Of a stretch of DNA of 64,000 bases, positions 57,401 through 64,000 are shown in pieces. The stretch is taken from contig NC_089867.1 in assembly GCF_036373705.1 (NCBI RefSeq), positions 24,599,823-24,663,822 of the forward strand. The letters are read 5' to 3'. Under the pieces are notes generated by a model. The model did not search any database. It was not told the origin of the DNA and saw nothing but the letters and a program-made list of their open reading frames with translations. Within the stretch, counting starts at the first letter, position 1; each line of letters opens with the position of its first letter. A program made the translations under genes and the position numbers. The DNA comes from Amia ocellicauda (Eukaryota; Chordata; Actinopteri; Amiiformes; Amiidae).

Positions 57401-58391
57401 AACCCTTCCCGGAGAAAGCGACACATCTCAGGTTTACACGACAGTCTACAGAAATGTGTTTATGCGTCTGTGTCCAGCAAATGCAATAGGATGCATCATT
57501 GTAATACACGTAATCAACATGATATGGATGAATGCAGACATGATATGGATGAATGCATGCCCTACTGCTCTCCTCCAGTGCCTTTAATCTTGAGACTGCA
57601 CTTAATAAAAGCGTAAACGCATCCAATAGCTGTGCCCTGGCAGTCTTTAGGATACACAGTTACAGGATCTGTCATGGCTTTTATACTATTTTGAATATAT
57701 TTGCATCAACATGTGCAGATCAAATAAAATGTGCTCCACCTGTTAATTTAGCATAAACCCACCGAATAGTGCAACTGAATGATTATGTGTACATTTGCAG
57801 CGCCAGATATAACCTAATATAGCAAATATGAAAGCACCCCGTGTGTCACAACGAAGAGAAACTAGCCTAATTCATTCCTTAATAACATACAGCCCATCTG
57901 CACCCTCGGTTGGCGACTAGGATAGTTTATTTAGGGATGAAAGTATATGTAAATATGTGTAAACATTGGTTGCGATCAATGTACGGGTGGGAGAGACACA
58001 GAAACGCGGCTGTGCGGCTCGACGCGCTCGTATCCCGGCGACAGGACCCGACCTTTCTGGGTTGGGCTTCCCAAATTAAACCGTTTTTATATCGTCGCAA
58101 TGAGACCGTGTGGAGAAAACCGCTGACACCGCGCTGCGCCCCGAGCCTCGCCGGCTAGAGAGCTCGCCGCCGCGGCTGGGCTCTGAATGATAAGCGGGGG
58201 TCATCCATTCACGCCACCGCGCAGCGCCCGGACAGGCCCAGCGGCCCGCACGCCCGGCCCGGCCCGGCCCGGCCCGGCCCGGCACCACGACGTGCGGCTC
58301 GGTACAAACACCAGCTCACCTCCCTCCTGACGTTCAGAAGAGAATAGTAGTCATCGTTGTCTATATCCTCATCCCCCAAGGCCGCCGCCAT
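48028..58391 (-). CDS. DNAJC11: DNAJC11, mitochondrial J-domain protein
   Basis: Sixteen coding exons on the minus strand: 58320-58391, 55282-55411, 55064-55137, 54716-54817, 54228-54356, 53128-53250, 52850-52923, 51198-51387, 51028-51113, 50753-50869, 50076-50231, 49864-49933, 49564-49621, 49281-49423, 48644-48773 and 48028-48053. Together they give 1,680 nt, 559 aa, the same length as human. The J domain (about 14-80) has [23 protein letters not shown] (HPD at 42-44) and [16 protein letters not shown] charged helix follows ([15 protein letters not shown]), then a beta-rich central region and a C-terminal DUF3395 domain (about 410-550, ending KQSHRIDADT). A hydrophobic stretch, [17 protein letters not shown], precedes a Glu/Arg-rich helix. 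DNAJC11 associates with MICOS/SAM in the mitochondrial intermembrane space bridging complex and supports cristae. All introns are GT-AG, and phases close throughout. The ATG is at 58391 (GAACATGGCGGCG). Confidence 0.98.
48274..48580 (+). mobile_element. Fold-back element, copy 3, in the last DNAJC11 intron
   Basis: Same family as at 41.5 and 42.4 kb: CCTGGTCCTGAGGAGCCCGT, CCTGCTGGTTTTTATTCCAG, CTCAATTACTTAACTGAACC, GAATCAGAGCCTTTTCAATT, AAATCTAAGCTGACTGTTAC, then GAGCTCAATTAAGTGCCTGG. It is antisense to DNAJC11 and noncoding. Confidence 0.78.
49945..50063. repeat. (GA)n microsatellite filling DNAJC11 intron 11
   Basis: Two GA runs, about 49,945-49,975 and 50,011-50,063, with short interruptions. 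In the direction of DNAJC11 they are (CT)n. The whole intron (49934-50075) is 142 bp, so it is almost one continuous pyrimidine tract ahead of the exon 12 acceptor. Confidence 0.92.
51414..51464. repeat. (CA)n microsatellite in DNAJC11 intron 7
   Basis: About 25 uninterrupted CA units, read as (TG)n in the DNAJC11 transcript, beginning 27 bp upstream of exon 8. Confidence 0.95.
52957..53113. repeat. TG/GGGTG-rich simple repeat in DNAJC11 intron 6
   Basis: Interspersed TGTGTG, GGGTGGGTGCATG and GTGCGTG motifs occupy most of the 204 bp intron. In the transcript it reads as CA-rich. Confidence 0.85.
53330..53502. repeat. CATATATACTATA minisatellite in DNAJC11 intron 5
   Basis: Repeated blocks of ACTCATATATACTATATA separated by ACACAC runs, about six to seven imperfect copies. 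It is AT-rich and self-complementary in parts, so it could form cruciforms. Confidence 0.85.
54370..54432. repeat. GA-rich tract in DNAJC11 intron 4
   Basis: An imperfect GAGA/GACA tract just upstream (in gene direction) of exon 5. On the transcript it is a long pyrimidine-rich stretch before the acceptor. Confidence 0.7.
55790..55985. repeat. Dispersed GA-rich tracts in DNAJC11 intron 1
   Basis: Short (GA)n runs at about 55,793-55,812 and 55,958-55,976, with a purine-rich stretch between them. Confidence 0.6.
57518..57559. repeat. Tandem duplication of a 21 bp unit
   Basis: ACATGATATGGATGAATGCAG occurs twice head to tail with one mismatch, inside DNAJC11 intron 1. No function is suggested. 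Confidence 0.8.
58252..58283. repeat. (GGCCC)n repeat beside DNAJC11 exon 1
   Basis: Six tandem copies of a five-base GGCCC unit lie 37 bp into intron 1, within a CpG-rich promoter-proximal block. Slippage or G-quadruplex formation on the transcript strand is possible. Confidence 0.9.
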
Positions 58392-58520
58392 GTTCACAAC
58401 CTTTCAACCCCGCCTCCTGGCAGCGAGTTTCTTGGTGGGGATGACGGACGGGGCCGCCGTGGGCCGCAGCGCCGCCTGCTGGCTCGGAGGTCCAGCAGCC
58501 CTTCGACATTCTCGTTTTGT
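58392..58520 (-). promoter_or_regulatory. DNAJC11 5' UTR and promoter region
   Basis: CpG-rich sequence upstream of the DNAJC11 start. The ATG itself sits in ACATGGCGGCGG, a YY1-like element common at housekeeping starts. No TATA box is seen. Confidence 0.45.
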
Positions 58521-59260
58521 ATGTTTACCTGGTTGATTTCAGAACCTCAGGGCCGCCGTAGAAAGCGCCCTGCTGCTGTGGAAGTGAGATAAACTGAAGC
58601 AAATAGTCGGTTTACACTTCGACGCTGCATCGACACACGTGGGATATATATATAAATATATATACATATAGCCTAGTCAGAAATAACTTCCTTCAGGTGC
58701 ATATATACATAAACATATAAACAAACTGAATAGAAACACCAGTAATACATCCCACATATCTGTAGCCTATAGCAGATCATTAAACACTGATATATTCGTT
58801 TGCAGTAAATTAAGAACAATTAACTGATGATTTATTAGTTTGATTGTGTAACATTTGATTGGGAGGACTGGTTTGATTGGGCCCACATTTATGCTCTCTA
58901 TATCCATACATAGATAACACTATGTAACACAATTTTTGTTCCTGTTATTTCCTAATTGCTTATGCCTCAAAAGTATAGAAAATGGTTATTATTCCCCACA
59001 AACTTTGCTTTTGTGACCAGGACAGTGATATTTTGAAATGGAACTAATTCCAATGAGAAAACAGGCGAATTTGTTTCTTTTCGTTCAAAGTCATACTTAC
59101 AGTATAATCGTAAATCTCAAAAAACTACTCACTTCTAAATCTTTTGTAGTCATTTTTGTATTTAGTATAAATACATGTTAATTTGGATTAATGTGGATTC
59201 ATTCACTTTATGTGAACAAAACTGTATTCACTGTATTTCTGCACTTTGTTTTCACTTATG

Positions 59261-59295
59261 TTGTAAGTCACCCTGGATAAGGGCGTCTGCCAAGA

Positions 59296-59352
<57 letters not shown>
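59261..59352 (+). mobile_element. SINE/LINE 3' tail with (AAT)n
   Basis: TTGTAAGTCACCCTGGATAA and GGGCGTCTGCCAAG form the 3' terminal module of an abundant ray-finned-fish retroposon. It is followed by about 19 AAT units (59,296-59,352), the expected tail. The 5' part is not recognisable, so the copy is truncated. Confidence 0.75.
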
Positions 59353-59353
<1 letters not shown>

Positions 59354-59561
59354 TCAAAGACAATTTAAGGGTCAGCATAACGTTTTCCCGTTTACATGCT
59401 AAGATTGGTTTCACAAGATACATGCTTACATCCTTAACACATGAGTTCGCAGTGTATAGAAGCACACACGGGCTGCAATCACACACACAGTGGTGGACTT
59501 GCTTGATTTAACTGCGGGACGCACTCGGGGGTGTCTTGTCCGTTTCACAGTTAAAGACGAT

Positions 59562-59595
59562 GCTCTCAGCTCTCAGCTCTCAGCTCTCAGCTCTC
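59562..59595. repeat. (GCTCTCA)n heptamer repeat
   Basis: Nearly five tandem copies of a 7 bp unit. Confidence 0.85.
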
Positions 59596-60474
59596 TCCCT
59601 GCTGGAGCCCAGGCGACCCCGCTGGCAGGATATTAACTTTGTGGAGTGGCCGTGACTGCAGCCCCCCGCCTTACCTGCTACTGCGCATGATGGGGCCCCG
59701 GGGGATGGTGTAAGAGCGGCGCAAGGATATACTGAACAATAATGTCACCATCAAGGACAACAACGCCGGGCCCCCAGGGCCCACAGGGGCCGCAGCCGGC
59801 AGCGGCCTTGACGGGACTGATGTCTGGGACACGTGAAGGTGACACATAATTGGCATCGCGGGCCTGTGAGGGGCCCCTCGGCACGCATTGAACTGTCTCT
59901 GAACTGATGCATGCATCCCCGGGCAGACGGGCTGTAAAGTTCATCTGGGAAACTTTGTATGTATTTATTGAATGTGTTTTAATGAGTCTGTTCGTGAGGA
60001 CGGGCCTGGCAGTGATGCTCTGAGACGCCTGGTGCTGCCACAGGACCTTTGCATCTGCCAGACCTTTCCTTTTTACTGTCCTGTCCTCTGTTCTTCTCTT
60101 TCTTTTTCGATCCCGTGCTTATACAGTTCCCTGAAATGCAAGTGCAAAATAAGACTAACTTGCTATTTCAGGAACAACATCAGTTGGTTATAAAACAGCC
60201 TCGGGGTGGCGGATATAATGAACATTCAGAGTACAAGGCCAGCCGTCCCTTCATGCTTAGAAGTCCTCAAATTAGTGAAATACCTGCGCATCTGTCTGTT
60301 TTCACAGGCAATCGACGCGTTTTTGCGTTGGATGAGTATTATTAATTACATTATTACTACTATTAATATTATTATCATTGCATGTTTGAGTCAGGAAAAG
60401 GTCACGTTTTGGGAAAGTGCATGCGTGGCTATCAATTCCCTGCGAGCTGTAAAGATCACACTTTAATAATGCCA

Positions 60475-60790
60475 CTCACGTTAGAGCACTCCGGCTTTTG
60501 CTGCGGGCGAAGTAACATTTAATCCATTATCTATGAATGCATTCCAATTAGCGTTTAAATATGTTCATTAATTCGCCACCGAATTGCATATTCATAAAAG
60601 CGGCCTTTCGCAGCTAGGTGGGCTTTCAGCTCGGCGTGCAATTAGTGCTTTAAAAATAGCATCCAGAAGAGCTTGTTTCCTAATGTCTTTCCGGACAGAG
60701 ATGCTCCTGGGTCTGTGACACAGTGTGACTTCAGGTTATTAGCCGCATAATCGTTCCTAACGGTCGGTCATAACACCCTCTTGAGCTTTG
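60475..60790. promoter_or_regulatory. Candidate conserved noncoding element 1
   Basis: An AT-rich, non-repetitive block dense in homeodomain and POU-like motifs: TCCAATTAGCG, TTCATTAATTCG, TTGCATATTCAT, GTGCAATTAGTG. It also has CTTTAAAAATAG (MEF2-like) and intact-looking CpGs. This composition is typical of the enhancer-like elements around developmental genes such as CAMTA1. Conservation itself is not tested. Confidence 0.35.
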
Positions 60791-61879
60791 CGTCCAGGTA
60801 GCCTGACAAACAAGTGTCCCCAAAGGCCACGGAAACACAGCGTCCAGCCTGCTGAAGTTTGGTCATTGATATTCAGGGGACTCGCTCGGTGCTTCATTTA
60901 CATTGCGGCCATGTCCTCTTCACAGCCTGCCTCCACCGTGAACCAATGAGCTCCAGGTTTCTAGTAAACGGAGAGGCTGAGAGTGAATGAAGTCCTTGTA
61001 TTAGCCTCCGTGCTCAAGACGCAACCACCAGCCGGGTTGTGGAGTTAACCCCGTGACACTACATTATACGGCACATACAAATTCGCAGAGCACTCCATGG
61101 CACCCCACATGGACAGTGAAGGTGAAGTTCCCAGGTCTTTTTTTTATCCCCCCATTATCCGTCTTTGAGAAATCATGCATTTAAGAAGGATCATCTACAG
61201 AACTCCGTGCATACTTTATACAGTGATGTGTAATTTATGGTATGGCACGCAATTCCTAATTCATTAACTCGCAACAGCCTTTAAATTAGATATATTTTCT
61301 TCTGGAAACATGGAATTCAACACTACCAATCCCTTGATTTTTCCCATTTTTAATCTTTGAGACAGTAAATGGGATTCTTGTAGTCCAAACCAGTCTCGGC
61401 TCTATTATTCGGGAATTGATCATTGAACCCTGGAGAGGAGAGGTTATAAAACTGCAATGCCAGTCTTGATTGGATGGCTGTTTAAGTAGAATTACAGGAG
61501 ACGGAGAAGGACTCGTTGACCCGTCCCCACTCCTCAGAATGGGCTGGTATTGGAAACTGGACCCTAATGATGTAGGGTAGCATCATTAGCAGGATTAAAG
61601 CAGTTTGTTGGCTGGTAGTTTGGAGTTCATCCAGAAAGCATTCTTGGCACCCTTTTATAATTTTGAAGAAAACTGTGTTAGTGGCCTTCGTTAAAACTAG
61701 TTAAGAGCGTGTGTGTGTAGAGGGGAACCTTGTCTATTCAGCATCAGATTCAGAAAAGTATAAGCCAATGAGACGCTAGGATGTAGACACAGTCAGATCC
61801 ACCCCCCAGCACTTTGGCTGGTCTGGTTCCCACTACCCATAAAGCATGTTTCCATCCGCTTTCATATAGCGGCCTTCAC

Positions 61880-62060
61880 GTCGCAGTCCAGGTGTCCGTG
61901 TTCATTAAATTAATTCAATCGATCAATTAGGGGGATTAACACTCATGCAAAGCAAATTGCAAATTACCTCTGGAATTAAAGTACGGTGCTAAACGGTTCA
62001 CCAATTAGTGGGGACGGACTAATTAACCTTCACAAACCAGATTGAGCTGGGGTGGTTTGG
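61880..62060. promoter_or_regulatory. Candidate conserved noncoding element 2
   Basis: Clustered TTAAATTAATTC, ATCGATCAATTAG, ATGCAAAG (octamer-like), CACCAATTAGTG and GACTAATTAACC motifs in 150 bp without simple-repeat structure. It may be an enhancer, but conservation is not tested. Confidence 0.35.
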
Positions 62061-64000
62061 GGGATTCATCACAACTATGAAAAAAATGTTATTAAAGTGT
62101 ATGAAGAAGTATCCCACTGTTAGGCACGCACTCAGCAAACCAATCTGAACAAGCAGTGCATTGCGAGGAAGAGAGAAATCAACTCACAGTTCATCCACTT
62201 TTGCAGCAGATTAGAAGAAGGATCCCACTCTGAAGTGATCTGAAAGCATCTGAAAACACACAGGATCACATACCTGCTTATTGACATGTTGCAGCCATAC
62301 AACCTGTTTAGTCCATCACTGTGACACGGGAATAAGGAAAGAGTTCAAACAAGTAACATGACCAAGTGCAAGTTTACTAGAAAACAAATAAATTATATAA
62401 ATTCCAGATCATTAAGCACCACTTAACAGCGCCTCCTTTGGCTGTTTGTACCCGATTGTAATCAGTGTACTGATTGAACTCCCCAGGAGAGAAATTTAGG
62501 AATGGTTGGTTTGGTCTTCCTATTCCATGAAGCATTAAACAGTGCGCTGAGTTTGCATGCATTTTCGATGATATCGGGGGTCCACAGGAGAGGTATGAGG
62601 TGAAGATTTCAGAGATGAGCCATGCTTTGAGGGAGTTGTATAAGTGTAAAACTCCTGTGAGCCACTGAAGAGGCACTTGAGGGCGGGAGTGGCAGTCCGG
62701 GGCTGCTGCTCAGATCTTATCTCGGCTTTGTGTAACATCTCTCTAGTCTTCTAATATGGGAGGAGAGCAAGAGGGATCCTCATTGAGCATGTGATCTCTG
62801 GACATCGCTCATGTGTGTCTCCATATTCAGCTGGTCTACAAATTCTCACCCTTGCCTCGGCTGCTGAATGCTTAGCAGTTACCAGAGCCAGACAGAAAAG
62901 TGGTCATGGCCGGGCACGTCCACTGGAGACCCACAAAATTACAGACCCAGCAGCCCACGGCCACCAGCGGAGATGAGGGATTGGTGCCAGAATAAGTGGA
63001 AGGGTTAAGTGACTTCTATGGCTGAAAATAATGGTAGCAATGAACTCCAGTCCTCACCCGGATAGGATGATTTCAACCTTTACTGTGATCCCATTGCTGT
63101 CAGAAAGTGGAAACTCCGACCGCATCTTAAACACAACCTTGGTTTGAGTGTTAGGGTTAGGGTCACAGTTTCACTGAGTAATTACTCTTATAATGCAGCC
63201 TTGCCCTGACCGCACAGCTCACCCTGGTATGATATCTTCAATCCTAATGCTACCAGAAAGTGGAAACCTTAACTCTCAGTATGAACCTTTGCTAGTGAGG
63301 GCTGGGATTAGTGCTGGAGTGATTAATTAGACTCAATGTCAAGTTTGATCCTCAGTCTAAATGTGAAGTTTGTGAAGTTCAATGGGAAGGGGCTGGAAAG
63401 GGTCACAGTTTCAATATGAGAGTGCGTTAAATACCAGTAATAAACTAACATTTGAAAAGCAATTAACTGCTATTGTTGCACTTTCATTTCTGCTTTTCCT
63501 CTGGACAGTTCTTGGATATTTGGGGGAAAGAACAATCCTGAAGGGAGCACACATTAAATTAAATCATTACGCATCCGCTGTACTATCAGACTTCATTGAC
63601 TGTGCTCAATACAATACGGTTCAAGACGATGATACAGGGTTGCAAGGATTATGAAAAATCAATTAGTTAATTAACAATTAAGTATCTTGTCACGGATCAA
63701 TTACATATATACAGTATATATTTAATCTTAATTTTCTTCAGACATTCGTGCTTAGGCTTCCAGCTTCACCAGCGCTGATGAACAGCCAAGGACAATGTGT
63801 TTCAGAAACCAGGAGGCTAGTTATAGCATGATCTCTCCAGGATAAGAGCGCAATTTGACACCTACATGTAGACAGTTTCAAATGCAGGAATATTTTAACT
63901 GGGTCTCTGTGTAGGTGATGGTGATGGGAAAATAATAATGTGGTTGAAATGACGTGTATATTTGATCTTGGATAACATGATCACCTGCATAACTGTTCTG

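Larger units (their letters stand above)
58521..64000. other. Noncoding DNA right of DNAJC11
   Basis: No gene is recognised. By conserved gene order CAMTA1 should follow in divergent orientation, but no CAMTA1 exon is seen. The stretch holds a SINE/LINE tail, small tandem repeats and two AT-rich blocks that look like conserved elements. The open frames near 62.4-62.9 kb and at 63,382-63,654 match no family I know. Confidence 0.5.

Noticed and set aside
59733-59838. Plus-strand frame with a collagen-like NAGPPGPTGAAAGSG
   Set aside because: About 43 codons, no start, no convincing splice sites, and no neighbouring Gly-X-Y exons; probably chance.
62377-62738. Open frames of 99 and 67 codons on the minus strand, considered as a retroelement fragment
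   Set aside because: No catalytic motif, no terminal repeats and no recognisable family.
63151-63162. TTAGGGTTAGGG, telomere-like and reminiscent of the ZBTB48 target
   Set aside because: Only two units in otherwise ordinary sequence; expected by chance and too short to call an interstitial telomere.

Overview
The window is vertebrate genomic DNA, almost certainly from a ray-finned fish. Genes are split by GT-AG introns, exons are GC-rich, introns and spacers carry CA/TG, GA and AAT microsatellites, and the interspersed repeats are of fish type: a Tc1-like DNA transposon, fold-back elements, LINE 3' remnants and a SINE/LINE tail. The species cannot be fixed from sequence alone. The LINE tail ending near TTTCTTATGTTCTT and the fold-back family resemble repeats I associate with early-branching lineages such as gar, bowfin or sturgeon, but this is inference.

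Five protein-coding genes can be assembled exon by exon. They keep the order and orientation of human 1p36.31: ZBTB48 (+, 3' part only), KLHL21 (-), PHF13 (+), THAP3 (+), DNAJC11 (-). CAMTA1, the next gene in human, would lie beyond the right edge. The reconstructed products are 609 aa (KLHL21), 356 aa (PHF13), 267 aa (THAP3) and 559 aa (DNAJC11, the same length as human). All intron phases close without frameshifts. The genes share no pathway: ZBTB48 is a telomere-binding zinc-finger protein, KLHL21 a CUL3 adaptor in mitosis, PHF13 an H3K4me3 reader, THAP3 an HCF-1-associated THAP factor, and DNAJC11 a mitochondrial J-protein of the MICOS/MIB assembly.

Layout. 1-9,350: a TG-rich minisatellite of roughly 230 units of about 41 bp, running off the left edge and filling the 3' end of a ZBTB48 intron. 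9,351-11,672: seven ZBTB48 exons with nine C2H2 fingers. 11,673-15,178: tail-to-tail 3' UTRs. 15,179-19,709: KLHL21, four exons. 19,710-28,781: a 9 kb spacer with several promoter-like stretches, including an unexplained NRF1/YY1-type one near 27.35 kb. 28,782-36,109: PHF13, whose intron 3 is nearly filled by an intact Tc1-like element. 36,110-40,734: PHF13 3' UTR, a dead LINE fragment and the THAP3 promoter. 40,735-42,996: THAP3, with an apparent GC-AG intron and an intron made mostly of a fold-back element. 42,997-48,027: 3' UTRs and spacer. 48,028-58,391: DNAJC11, sixteen coding exons. 58,392-64,000: DNAJC11 promoter and noncoding DNA with AT-rich blocks that look like conserved regulatory elements.

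The most striking feature is the minisatellite. Its unit copies the intron-exon junction of the ZBTB48 exon that follows it, so the intron presents a long series of decoy 3' splice sites in UG-rich RNA.
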